Assembly: GCA_015243575.1 (NCBI GenBank)
Contig: CP042469.1
Location: forward strand, 744,001 to 808,000
Origin: Clostridiales bacterium
Lineage (GTDB): Bacteria > Bacillota > Clostridia > Peptostreptococcales > Anaerovoracaceae
Length of the DNA: 64,000 nt
Direction: 5' to 3'
Positions 5,911 through 14,797 of the stretch are shown piece by piece; position 1 is the stretch's first letter, and the number at the start of each line of letters is the position of its first letter. The notes beneath the pieces were generated by a model. That model worked only from the letters and a program-made list of their open reading frames with translations. It ran no database searches and was not told the origin of the DNA. The translations under genes and the position numbers were made by a program.

Positions 5911-8820
5911 TTGAATCAAATAGGCATTCGAAAGAAATTAATTTCCGCATTTATCTTGATAGGACTTTTTACACTTGTGTCTGGAATCTTTGGGATCGTA
6001 GGTGTTAACAGCACAAATGCAAGTACGAAAGATATCTATCAAAGCCATTTTATCCCTGCTACCTATTTATTCGAAATACAGAAGAATTTGATGAAGGTGA
6101 ACGATTATTACATCTTAATGCTTTATGAGAAGGATATCCTTCAGACGAAAAAACGGCTGGAGGAGATACAAAAACTAAAGGGAGAAAATCAACTGCTTTT
6201 TGAGGCATATGAAGGAAGCGGCGATGGGATTCCTGACATGGGACTTTATGAATCCATGAACGAGCATCTTGCGAATACTGATGAGATCATGGCCCGTTTG
6301 GGAACCTATTTAGGCAGCAACAATTATGTTGATGCCATGAATCTTGCTCCTTCCTTTCATTCAGGGATCAATCTGGTAAATAAAGATCTTCAATCACTGA
6401 TAGATAAAAATATAAAGCTGGCAAACAGCTCCATTGCAGAATCCCAAACGGCGTACCTGACCTCCATCCTGTCTGTTCTTGCAGCAGCGGTGTTGAGCCT
6501 TATTGCAGCTGCCTCTGTCGGAGCCTACATATCAAAGAGGATCAGCCAGCCTATTACAGAACTTTCTCATGCTGCTGAGCAGCTGGCGGTGGGAGACCTT
6601 GGGGTTTCCGTTCACACAAATTTGAAGGATGAAATAGGAATTCTGGTAGATTCCTTTAACCGTATGACAGAAAACATGAGACAGCAGGCTGACATCGCAG
6701 AAAGTATCGCAGCGGGAAACCTGAATGTCGTAGTTCGCACGCGCTCAGACCGAGACCGACTGGGCCAGAGTATGCAGTCTGTGATAAAAACACTAGGATC
6801 TCTGATGACAGAAATTAATGAAATGACTGAAGCAGCCGGCGCAGGTCGCTTTGAACACCGAGGATTGGCGGAATCTTTTCCCGGTGGTTACGGTCACATC
6901 ATTGATGGTATCAATGCCACGATTGAAGGCTTCACCAAACCGATGCAGCTGGCTTCTGACTATCTGAGAAGGATTAGCAGAGGAGAAATTCCCCAGGAAA
7001 TAACAGAAATCTACACTGGTGATTTCAACGATATCAAAGATAGCATCAATACTTGTATTCGTGCGGTTAATGCCATGATACAAGATGTAAACCTCTTGTC
7101 AGATGCTGCAATTCAAGGAAAACTGGATCTACGTGCAAATTCGGATCTTCATGGAGGAGACTTTAAAAAAATAGTTGCCGGGATCAATGATACTCTTGAT
7201 GCAATCACTGCTCCTCTTTATACAGCAGGGGAATGCATGACGAAAATTGGGCAGGGAAAAATCCCAGAGCCGATTCATGAGGAGTATTACGGTGACTTTC
7301 AGAATATCAAAGACAGTATTAATTCCTGCATCGAAGGCCTCCATAGTCTTGAGGAGAGCAGGGCGATACTGGAATGTATGCGAAATAACGATTTCAGCAG
7401 GCGCATGGAAGAGAGTGCACTTGGGGTTTACGGCGAGATCGCAATTTCCATTAATGAAGTTTCCGAGCAGATCAATCGAATGATCGTATACATCAACCAT
7501 GTTTCGGTAGGAGATCTAGAAGATCTTCCTGCTTTGAAAAAATCCGGGAATAAGAGCGAGAAAGATTTACTGACGCCAGCGGTTGTAACGATGCTGGAAA
7601 CCCTGAATGCTCTGGTCGATGACACCAATCGACTTTCGGAGGCTGCTATAAAGGGAAACATTTCGGAGAGAGGGCAAGCGGACAGATATCTTGGCCAATA
7701 CAGAACACTTATGGAAGGAATTAATGGTACGCTGGACGCGGTTGCGGTACCGTTCCAGGAAGTTTCTAGTGTGATGCGAGAACTGTCGGAAGGAAATTTA
7801 AGTGTAAAAATGCAGGGCGATTATTTGGGAGAGTATGCTGAAATAAAGGATGCTGTAAATCATACACTGAACAGTCTGACCGGTTATATCAAAGAAATAT
7901 CTGCTGTACTGCATGATCTTGGAAGTGGTAAGCTGTCGGTATTGATTTCAGATGGATATCGCGGAGATTTTATAGAAATTCGAACATCGCTGATCAATAT
8001 CACCGAGAATTTGAATCAGATGATGACAGAAATCGCAGCGGCATCCGGTCAAATCGCATCCGGTTCTGCTCAGCTATCGGAGGAAAGCAGAATTTTGGCT
8101 GGGGGTTCTGCGGATCAGGCAGGATCGATTCAGGAATTGATGGCCTCCATCAATGAGATGACTGCACAAATGAAGCAAAGCTCAGTCGATGCCGGGCAGG
8201 CCAGCGTACTCAGTGAGGAGGCTTGTAATCACGCCAGAACGGGAAGCACCAAAATGGGGCAGATGCTGGATTCCATTGAGAACATGAAAGAATCTTCCCT
8301 CAATATTTCAAAAATCATTAAGGCGATCGACGATATTGCATTTCAGACGAATATTCTTTCACTCAATGCAGCGGTGGAAGCAGCAAGGGCTGGGCTGCAT
8401 GGAAAGGGCTTTGCAGTGGTTGCCGACGAGGTAAAGGTTTTAGCCTCGAGGAGCGCAGCTGAAGCGAAAAGAACTTCTGAATTGGTTGCGGAAACTATGA
8501 AAAGAATGAAGCAGAGCACTGACCTTGCCAGGGATACGGCATCTGTTTTCAAAGATATCGTGGCCTCTTCTGAGACTACTGCCGGACTCGTGATGAGCAT
8601 ATCGGGTCTGTCTGAGATACAGACAGAAAGGATGGTGTCAATCCGGCAGGGGATTGATAGCGTTTCTCAGATTGTTTGGAACAACAGCGCATCTGCTGAG
8701 CAGAGTGCTTCTGCAAGCAGACAGCTATCGGGACAGGCAGAGCTGCTGGCTGAGCTCGTTGGGCGTTTTCGACTTGCTGAAGTAGGGGATCCGCTAAACG
8801 AAGAAAACCCTTCCAAGTGA
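5911..8820 (+). CDS. Methyl-accepting chemotaxis protein with 4HB-like sensor and 11-unit HAMP array
   Basis: 969 residues, starting at TTG with AGAAGG upstream. Membrane segments lie at about 10-32 and 181-208; the extracellular part between them is helical and of 4HB_MCP length. From about 209 to 690 I count eleven HAMP-like units, each opening with a G-[DNKE]-[LI] turn (AVGDLGV, AAGNLNV, SRGEIPQ, IQGKLDL and so on) and closing with an I..xxN motif. A standard signalling domain follows, with its hairpin tip near [23 protein letters not shown]. It should signal to CheA/CheW; the ligand is unknown. The terminator hairpin overlaps the stop codon. The second receptor in this window (49275-52580) has the same array with a different sensor. 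No CheR-tethering pentapeptide is seen. Confidence 0.92.
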   Translation: MNQIGIRKKLISAFILIGLFTLVSGIFGIVGVNSTNASTKDIYQSHFIPATYLFEIQKNLMKVNDYYILMLYEKDILQTKKRLEEIQKLKGENQLLFEAYEGSGDGIPDMGLYESMNEHLANTDEIMARLGTYLGSNNYVDAMNLAPSFHSGINLVNKDLQSLIDKNIKLANSSIAESQTAYLTSILSVLAAAVLSLIAAASVGAYISKRISQPITELSHAAEQLAVGDLGVSVHTNLKDEIGILVDSFNRMTENMRQQADIAESIAAGNLNVVVRTRSDRDRLGQSMQSVIKTLGSLMTEINEMTEAAGAGRFEHRGLAESFPGGYGHIIDGINATIEGFTKPMQLASDYLRRISRGEIPQEITEIYTGDFNDIKDSINTCIRAVNAMIQDVNLLSDAAIQGKLDLRANSDLHGGDFKKIVAGINDTLDAITAPLYTAGECMTKIGQGKIPEPIHEEYYGDFQNIKDSINSCIEGLHSLEESRAILECMRNNDFSRRMEESALGVYGEIAISINEVSEQINRMIVYINHVSVGDLEDLPALKKSGNKSEKDLLTPAVVTMLETLNALVDDTNRLSEAAIKGNISERGQADRYLGQYRTLMEGINGTLDAVAVPFQEVSSVMRELSEGNLSVKMQGDYLGEYAEIKDAVNHTLNSLTGYIKEISAVLHDLGSGKLSVLISDGYRGDFIEIRTSLINITENLNQMMTEIAAASGQIASGSAQLSEESRILAGGSADQAGSIQELMASINEMTAQMKQSSVDAGQASVLSEEACNHARTGSTKMGQMLDSIENMKESSLNISKIIKAIDDIAFQTNILSLNAAVEAARAGLHGKGFAVVADEVKVLASRSAAEAKRTSELVAETMKRMKQSTDLARDTASVFKDIVASSETTAGLVMSISGLSEIQTERMVSIRQGIDSVSQIVWNNSASAEQSASASRQLSGQAELLAELVGRFRLAEVGDPLNEENPSK

Positions 8821-8834
8821 TCTGGAAGGGTTTT
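8804..8834. terminator. Bidirectional terminator overlapping the MCP stop codon
   Basis: AAAACCCTTCCA (8804-8815) pairs perfectly with TGGAAGGGTTTT (8823-8834) around a 7-base loop containing the TGA stop. T runs on both strands let it also end the convergent helicase transcript. Confidence 0.85.
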
Positions 8835-8866
8835 CATTTTTATAAAATATCAATAAGTTTATCTGC

Positions 8867-10498
8867 TTATCTTCTACGATTGGGTTTGTTTTTCGGACCC
8901 TGACGCTTTGCCGCTTTTTCGATCTGTACCTTTCTGCCGCGGTGGGTGTAGTTTCTCATAGAATCCATAACTTCGTCAGCAAATTCAGATGGGATTTCCA
9001 CGAACGTAAAGTTTTTATGAATATCGATTTCACCGATCAGCTTGCCGGCAAGAGAGGTCTTTGCGGCGATGCTCTGCACGATGTGTTTTGGCTGGATGTG
9101 ATCCATGGTTCCGATATTCATGAAAAGGCGTGTCATGCCTCCCTTTTGATATCTGGTGTGGTCGTCATCCAAATCAGAATACTCATAGTTTCTGTTGTCC
9201 AGTTCTTCAAAAGCCATGCTGAAAAGAGCTCCGGCAACATCAAGGGTTGTCGCATCCGCTGATTCGGCCAGGATTTTTTCAATAGTGGAATGATATTTTG
9301 TATATCGTTCCGGTGATTCCAGGAGTGAAAGCACCTTTCCGATGGAGGCTTCTAGCTTAACCTCTTCCACGTCTGTGATCGTAGGCGGTTTCATTGGAAG
9401 AATTTCAGACTTCGTATATCGTTGGATGTCCTTCAGCTTGTAAATATCACGGCCAAAGATAAAGGAGTAGGAAACACCTGTTTTTCCTGCACGTCCTGTA
9501 CGGCCGATTCTGTGTACGTAATACTCCTCGTCATTGGGAATATCGTAATTGAAAACCGCTTCAATATTGTTTACATCGATGCCTCTTGCCGCAACATCTG
9601 TTGCCACAAGGATTTCGATCATGCCTTTTCTGAATTTATTCATTACTCGATCTCGTTCTGACTGCTTCATATCGCCATGAAGTGCTTCAGCGGAGTAACC
9701 TCGCGTCTGAAGAGCAATGGTAAGATCGTCAACACGTTTCTTTGTATTACAGAATACCAAACCAAGCTTGATATTTTTGGCGTCGATCATGCGGCAGAGC
9801 AATTCCGGTTTGGAGCTATCCCTGACTTCCAGATAGTACTGTTCAATACTGGGTATTGTAAGCTCCTTATGAACTGTTTTGATCAACATGGGCTCTTTTT
9901 GATAAAGCTTGGTCAAATCCATAATTTCCGATGCCATGGTAGCAGAGAACAACAGCGTCTGTCTCTCTTCTGGTACCTGAGCAAGGATGGTATCGATATC
10001 TTCACGGAAGCCCATATTGAGCATTTCGTCTGCTTCATCAAGAATAATCATTTTTAAGTTTGCAAGCTTGAGGGTATGTCTTCTCATATGATCCATGACT
10101 CTTCCAGGAGTGCCGATTATAATCTGCGGTTTTCCTTTCAGGGCCTGGATTTGCCGTTCGATTGACTGACCGCCATAAATTGGCAGTATTTTTACGCCTC
10201 TTTTAAATTTACATACGTTCTTCAATTCTTCGGATATCTGGATCGCCAGTTCCCTTGTAGGACTCAAAATGAGTACCTGTACACCGCTTACATTCGGATC
10301 AAGCATTTCTACTGCCGGAATGCCAAATGCGCAGGTTTTTCCGGTACCAGTCTGTGCCATTCCGATAATATCTTTACCTTCGAAAATAGGCGGAATTGCC
10401 TTTGTTTGTATGGGAGTAGCTTCTTCAAACCCCATAGCACTGAGTGCCTTTTGCACATCATTTGATAGATTTAGATCTTTGAATAATATGTTTTCCAT
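8867..10498 (-). CDS. DEAD-box RNA helicase with DbpA-type RNA-binding domain (DeaD/CshA family)
   Basis: 543 residues. Helicase motifs are complete and in order: Q-motif region (GFEEATPIQTKAIP), motif I AQTGTGKT, PTRELA, TPGR, DEAD (in ILDEADEML), SAT, and the motif V/VI region VAARGID ... HRIGRTGRAG. The C terminus from about 450 is a DbpA/RRM-like domain (RLFMNIGTMDHIQ ... FVEIPSEFADEVM) followed by a basic tail (RQGPKNKPNRRR). Such helicases unwind RNA during ribosome assembly, mRNA decay and cold adaptation. AAAGGAGAAGA precedes the ATG. The transcript probably begins some 200 bases upstream (promoter at 10708-10736), a long leader as often found for cold-induced helicases. Confidence 0.92.
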   Translation of the reverse strand: MENILFKDLNLSNDVQKALSAMGFEEATPIQTKAIPPIFEGKDIIGMAQTGTGKTCAFGIPAVEMLDPNVSGVQVLILSPTRELAIQISEELKNVCKFKRGVKILPIYGGQSIERQIQALKGKPQIIIGTPGRVMDHMRRHTLKLANLKMIILDEADEMLNMGFREDIDTILAQVPEERQTLLFSATMASEIMDLTKLYQKEPMLIKTVHKELTIPSIEQYYLEVRDSSKPELLCRMIDAKNIKLGLVFCNTKKRVDDLTIALQTRGYSAEALHGDMKQSERDRVMNKFRKGMIEILVATDVAARGIDVNNIEAVFNYDIPNDEEYYVHRIGRTGRAGKTGVSYSFIFGRDIYKLKDIQRYTKSEILPMKPPTITDVEEVKLEASIGKVLSLLESPERYTKYHSTIEKILAESADATTLDVAGALFSMAFEELDNRNYEYSDLDDDHTRYQKGGMTRLFMNIGTMDHIQPKHIVQSIAAKTSLAGKLIGEIDIHKNFTFVEIPSEFADEVMDSMRNYTHRGRKVQIEKAAKRQGPKNKPNRRR

Positions 10499-10753
10499 TC
10501 TTCTCCTTTATTTGTACTTTTATTTGAACTTTCAGCCTCAGTTTACAAAGATATAGACGGTCTAAAGATTGCAAATTAATGCTCTTTTAAACCAAGGCTA
10601 TTTATTGTATTACAGTCATTTTAATCCGTAGGGTATTCGTATCATGATTGTTGACAGCAAGCCGAGAGAACCTGCTGAACTGAGATTTATTTTCTACATA
10701 ACAATTAATTTTAAACTAAAAGAATGAATTATGCAAGGAAAAGTTGAAAATTG
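10499..10753 (-). promoter_or_regulatory. Long leader and promoter region of the DEAD-box helicase
   Basis: Gene-free stretch. On the minus strand TTGCAT (10736-10731) and TAAAAT (10713-10708) are 17 bases apart and form a good sigma-A promoter, leaving a leader of about 200 bases. I see no strong hairpin or known riboswitch signature in it. Confidence 0.5.
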
Positions 10754-10822
10754 AAAAAAGGCTGTCTCATGCTGTAATGAGCAGTTTTTCGATCTTGCTC
10801 ATAAGCCAGAATGAGATCAGCC
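10754..10822 (-). terminator. Terminator of the hydantoinase transcript
   Basis: On the minus strand a long imperfect stem (GGCTG-A-TCTCAT ... ATGAGA-CAGCC with an inner TGAGCA/TGCTCA arm) ends in TTTTTT, 40-110 bases after the hydantoinase stop. Confidence 0.75.
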
Positions 10823-10864
10823 AATTAATATCGTTTTAATTTTGCGAGCTTGGCGCCATAGTAC

Positions 10865-12268
10865 TTAGAGTTTTGGGCCAGTCAGCTTGATCGGTTTACA
10901 CTTGATGAGCTTTCCAGCACCTTTCTGTCCAAGGAACTCACCGTCTTTATAGACCAGATTTCCTCTGCTGTAAGTAGCGACAGGATAGCCCTTAACCTCA
11001 ACGCCTTCCCAGATGGTATGGTCCAGATTACCATGCATTTCGCTATTGGCAATGGTTACGTTCTTTTCTGGATCATAAATAACGATGTCTGCATCCAGAC
11101 CCGGCGTTATTCCGCCCTTTAGGTGGTCTAAGCCGAATAATTTTGCAGGGTTTGATGCGCAAAGCTCAACAGCTTTATTGAAGGTGATTCTACCCTTGTT
11201 TGCTTCGGAAAGCACATATGGATACATATTCTCAACTCCAGCGCATCCGTTGGGGATGGTTGTGAAGTTTCCGGGTTTGCCGTCCTTTGTGGTGATTCCC
11301 CAGTCTTTTTCCGCCTGAGTAAAGGGGCAGTGGTCCGTTGCAATGGTAGCGATGTCCCCGGCTTTAATGGCCGCCCAAATCGCATCCTGAGATTCCTGAC
11401 CTTTCATTGGAGGAGAGCAGACAAAATCTCTTCCTCGTTCTCTCTTATACACTTCATTTGTAAAGTGAAGATACTGGGGGCAGGTTTCTGCGAAGATTGG
11501 ATAACCTTCATCTCTTGCCTGTGCTACAGCTTCGACACCCTGCTTATCAGCGAGGTGAACGATGTACAGTGAGGTACCTGCCATCTTTGCAAGATTGATT
11601 GCTCTTACATCGGCCTCACCCTCAACATCTTCATTCTTGGCCATATAATGCCACCATGCATCTGTTTTGCCTTCTGCCAGATACTGCTTTACCAGTACGT
11701 TGTTAACGTCTCTGTTTTCGGCATGAACTCCTACCAAAGCACCAATCTTAGCAGCCTTCTGGAGTACCTGATAGAATGCACCATCATCTACACCAAAGTC
11801 ATATACCATGAAAACTTTAAAAGAGGGGATACCGTACTTGACGGCATCTTCCATGGAATCCAGCAATTCTGGGGTGGTAACGTCACATACGCCTACGTGG
11901 AAGGAATAATCCACCGCTGCATCAGGAGCTGCCAGAGCATCTCTTCTTTTAATAGCGTCCAGCATGTTTTCACCCTTGCCCTGAAGAACAAAATCAAAGA
12001 CTGTTGTGGTACCGCCGCAAGCAGCAGATTTTGTGCCCGTGTAGTAGTCGTCGGAGGAAATGGTTCCGCCGAAGGGCATAGCAAGATGAGTATGTCCGTC
12101 GATTGCACCAGGAAGAACAAGCTTACCCTGGGCATCTACAACTTCAGTTCCCTTTAAAGGCTCAATGTCTTGACCAACAGTAATAATTTTACCGTCCTTA
12201 ACTGCGATGTCGGCTTTAAAGGTTGATTCTGCGGTTACGATCGTGCCGTTTTTGATCAATAAATCCAA
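10865..12268 (-). CDS. hydA: Dihydropyrimidinase / D-hydantoinase
   Basis: 467 residues, amidohydrolase superfamily, normal family length. Metal-site motifs are visible: HTH in DGHTHLAMPFGG (about 59-61), the lysine that is carbamylated in this family (SFKVFM, about 150), a downstream histidine (VHAEN), and the aspartate in ATDHCPF (about 315). The enzyme opens cyclic imides: dihydropyrimidines in pyrimidine breakdown or 5-substituted hydantoins to N-carbamoyl amino acids. It lies downstream of an NCS1 permease on the same strand, which points to import followed by ring opening. No beta-ureidopropionase or carbamoylase is nearby, so the next step must be encoded elsewhere. GAGG precedes the ATG. 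The exact substrate cannot be read from sequence. Confidence 0.92.
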   Translation of the reverse strand: MDLLIKNGTIVTAESTFKADIAVKDGKIITVGQDIEPLKGTEVVDAQGKLVLPGAIDGHTHLAMPFGGTISSDDYYTGTKSAACGGTTTVFDFVLQGKGENMLDAIKRRDALAAPDAAVDYSFHVGVCDVTTPELLDSMEDAVKYGIPSFKVFMVYDFGVDDGAFYQVLQKAAKIGALVGVHAENRDVNNVLVKQYLAEGKTDAWWHYMAKNEDVEGEADVRAINLAKMAGTSLYIVHLADKQGVEAVAQARDEGYPIFAETCPQYLHFTNEVYKRERGRDFVCSPPMKGQESQDAIWAAIKAGDIATIATDHCPFTQAEKDWGITTKDGKPGNFTTIPNGCAGVENMYPYVLSEANKGRITFNKAVELCASNPAKLFGLDHLKGGITPGLDADIVIYDPEKNVTIANSEMHGNLDHTIWEGVEVKGYPVATYSRGNLVYKDGEFLGQKGAGKLIKCKPIKLTGPKL

Positions 12269-12364
12269 TTCAAAAACCTCCTTAGAATTTAGGCTGGAAA
12301 ATCACGAAGTGATCATTCGTAGTTTTCCTCGTCTCACTTAAACTCATTTTTGTTGTCATATGAG

Positions 12365-12393
12365 CAGGAGCCCCTGGGTCACAAGGGCTCCTG
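12365..12393. other. Intergenic hairpin between the NCS1 permease and hydantoinase genes
   Basis: CAGGAGCCC (12365-12373) pairs with GGGCTCCTG (12385-12393). On the transcribed minus strand no T run follows, so it is more likely an mRNA-processing or stabilising hairpin than a terminator. Confidence 0.55.
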
Positions 12394-12444
12394 ACATTTA
12401 TTATAATTTACATTATAATTTAAATTGTAATATTGGAACGTGAA

Positions 12445-13956
12445 TTATCTTTCAGTCATTGCTTCTTCTTCTTCGTCACTTACGAAGGAAACAGTGTCAT
12501 TCTTCATCAGAAGTACATAAACGATGAACGCGATTGCAAATCCGATAACATATCCGTTTGCCGCAACCCATTTCAGGGAAGCAACGCCCAGGTTACCCAT
12601 GGTCGGAAGAATGAATCCGAGTACCCATGCGATGAGGGCTTTGATATTCCAGCCACTCTGGTACCAATATCTGCCTTCTTTACCCTGGAACAGAGCCATA
12701 ACATCGATGTTTCTCTTCTTTACGATGTAGTAGTCAGCAATGAAGATTGCAGCTACTGGTGCCAGGATACCGCCATAAGTGTTCAGCCATCCGAAAATAT
12801 AAGAGCCGGCACCGCCGAAGATCCACCAAGGACGATAGAGAACTGCAAGCAGGCAGGAAATGGTAACGCCCATCTTATAGCTGATTCTCTTAGGTGATAC
12901 ATTGGAGAATCCGTTTGCAGGTGCCACTACGTTTGCAGCGATGTTTGTGGTGATCGTTGCAAGGATAACACCTACAGAAACAATGAACTTAATGAATGCA
13001 TTGTCAATCAGCGGCAGGACTGCGGTTGGGTCAAACATTGCAGTTCCCATAACAAGCTTGGTTGCCTGAGCGAAGATAGCGCCGATGAATGCACAGGCTG
13101 CCATCATGACAGGCATTCCGTACAGCTGTCCTCTGAACTGATTCTTCTGAGATTTTGCATATCTGGAGAAGTCAGGAATATTCAGTGCCATCGTAGCCCA
13201 GAATGCGATGTTGGCTGTCAAACCGCCAAGGAATACATAGAGGAAACCGCCGTTAGCGTCAACTGCAGCTGTATCGGTTGTAGCTTTGAGCAGATCGCCG
13301 AAAGCGTAGCCGCCTCCACTTGCAAGCGCAACAGACCATACGAAAAGCATAATCGTTAACACGATCAGAACAGGAGAACCGACAGCTTCAAGGTATTTGA
13401 TGCTTTCGGAACCCATTACGGTTACCCACCAAGTTAATAATAAGAAAATTCCGAATCCGATAAAAGGAGCAGCAGCCATTTGTCCAAAAGCCGGAGCAAA
13501 AGAAGCAACCAGAGAAACGATTGCAGCGCCGCCGATCCAAGACTGTACAGCATTCCATCCACAAGCGGTGAGCGCTCTTGAAAGGGACGGCAGATGCGCG
13601 CCGATAGGTCCAAAAGCAAGTCTTGCAAATACAGGGAACGGAAGACCGTACTTTGTACCTGCGTGGGAGTTAAGCTGGATAGGAATGAGGATGATGATGT
13701 TTCCCAATGCTACGTTGAATACGGACATCCAAGGGGATAATCCCAGGGCAACCAATGAGGAAGCCATCGTGAAGGAAGGAATACATACGGACATTCCGAC
13801 CCAAAGCATTGCGATGTGATAAGTAGACCAAGATCTTTCAGAGATTGGAGTTGGTGCCAGATCTTCGTTGTAATACTTTGACGAAGTTAGTTCGGCACGA
13901 GCGGCGTCAGTCAGTTCATATAAACCGCCGCTTTCTTTTTGCGTGTACTTTGACAT
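12445..13956 (-). CDS. NCS1-family permease (hydantoin/uracil/allantoin/cytosine type)
   Basis: 503 residues with about 12 membrane segments. The NCS1 signature region is clear: ERSWSTYHIAMLWVGMSV near residue 40, then NSHAGTKYGLPFPVFARLAFG near residue 100 and CGWNAVQSWIGG. Family members are sodium- or proton-coupled importers of nucleobases, allantoin, thiamine or hydantoins (Mhp1). Co-transcription with a hydantoinase makes a hydantoin, dihydropyrimidine or related cyclic amide the likely substrate (inference). It is the first gene of the unit, with GGAGGTG before the ATG and a sigma-A promoter about 50 bases upstream. Confidence 0.9.
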   Translation of the reverse strand: MSKYTQKESGGLYELTDAARAELTSSKYYNEDLAPTPISERSWSTYHIAMLWVGMSVCIPSFTMASSLVALGLSPWMSVFNVALGNIIILIPIQLNSHAGTKYGLPFPVFARLAFGPIGAHLPSLSRALTACGWNAVQSWIGGAAIVSLVASFAPAFGQMAAAPFIGFGIFLLLTWWVTVMGSESIKYLEAVGSPVLIVLTIMLFVWSVALASGGGYAFGDLLKATTDTAAVDANGGFLYVFLGGLTANIAFWATMALNIPDFSRYAKSQKNQFRGQLYGMPVMMAACAFIGAIFAQATKLVMGTAMFDPTAVLPLIDNAFIKFIVSVGVILATITTNIAANVVAPANGFSNVSPKRISYKMGVTISCLLAVLYRPWWIFGGAGSYIFGWLNTYGGILAPVAAIFIADYYIVKKRNIDVMALFQGKEGRYWYQSGWNIKALIAWVLGFILPTMGNLGVASLKWVAANGYVIGFAIAFIVYVLLMKNDTVSFVSDEEEEAMTER

Positions 13957-14002
13957 TAAAACACCTCCATAAAATATACAGTTGTTAGATTATTACACGA
14001 TC

Positions 14003-14031
14003 ATTATACAACAGAATTACCCAGATGTAAC
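14003..14031 (-). promoter_or_regulatory. Sigma-A promoter of the NCS1-hydantoinase unit
   Basis: On the minus strand GTTACA (14031-14026) and consensus TATAAT (14008-14003) are 17 bases apart, about 45 bases ahead of the permease start. Confidence 0.7.
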
Positions 14032-14091
14032 TAGTTTTTTTATTTATTTGGGGAATTATTTTTTAACCTTCCAAATCTTCTGATAAATTGA

Positions 14092-14137
14092 AAAACCATG
14101 ATTTCCTATACTAATATTGACAGGAAATCATGGTTTT
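14092..14137 (-). terminator. Terminator of the RND efflux operon
   Basis: A perfect 16-base stem (AAAACCATGATTTCCT at 14092-14107 with its complement at 14122-14137) and 14-base loop end in TTTTT on the minus strand, 46 bases after the TetR stop. Symmetric A/T ends allow action on both strands. Confidence 0.85.
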
Positions 14138-14182
14138 ATTCTTGTGTCAGGCTAACCGCCTTTTCTTTAAAATATTTGTTTC

Positions 14183-14797
14183 TCAGGCTTTTAAGCCATT
14201 TAATATCAGGGCTAAAAAGTCACTTTGATCCAGTTCGTCCATCTGACTTTCAGAGGCGAACTGAGATAAATCAACAGGGCAGAATTTTATACTGATAAAG
14301 TGGTGCACTGCACCCATAATGGCAACCGTTGCAAGAAGCGGATCGGATTTTCTGAATTCTCCCTGCTTGATACCTTGTTCTATAATCTGATGCATAATCC
14401 GGAATTTATCCGTCATAAGCTGGCTGATCGCTTCAATCAGAGCTGGGTTTTGAAATGCGTCTGATTTCAAAAGCAAATCCAAGACAAAGTGCTTACTAAA
14501 GGTGTATCTGGACGTATTTTCAAGCTCTACTTCGATGTACTTTTTTAATTTATTCTCACAATCAAGTTCTGCATTCAATAGATCCGGAAGTTTTTCATAG
14601 CCAGCAGCGACCTCTGTTTTAAACAGTTCCATGAAAATGGCATCTTTACTATCAAAATACTCATAGACAGTGCCTTTGCCAATTCCCGCAGCATCGGCGA
14701 TGTCAATGATCTTTGCATCAAGATACCCTTTCTTTACAAAGAGCTCATAAGCCGCTTTCAGAATCATTTCACGCTTTGATTGCTTTCCTTTGGTCAT
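14183..14797 (-). CDS. TetR-family transcriptional regulator of the efflux operon
   Basis: 204 residues. The N-terminal helix-turn-helix is typical (KREMILKAAYELFVKKGY, then IADAAGIGKGTVYEYFDSK, about 8-56); the rest is helical ligand-binding core. It is the last gene of the adaptor-RND-TetR operon and its ATG overlaps the RND stop (TAATG), so it is translated in step with the pump. The operon promoter is flanked by two related palindromes (19057-19072 and 19123-19136) that fit a TetR dimer, so negative autoregulation is inferred. The inducer is unknown; the C-terminal region gives no clue. Confidence 0.9.
   Translation of the reverse strand: MTKGKQSKREMILKAAYELFVKKGYLDAKIIDIADAAGIGKGTVYEYFDSKDAIFMELFKTEVAAGYEKLPDLLNAELDCENKLKKYIEVELENTSRYTFSKHFVLDLLLKSDAFQNPALIEAISQLMTDKFRIMHQIIEQGIKQGEFRKSDPLLATVAIMGAVHHFISIKFCPVDLSQFASESQMDELDQSDFLALILNGLKA

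Noticed and set aside
12365-12393. Terminator between the NCS1 permease and the hydantoinase
   Set aside because: The stem is strong but no T run follows on the transcribed strand, so it was recorded only as a hairpin.
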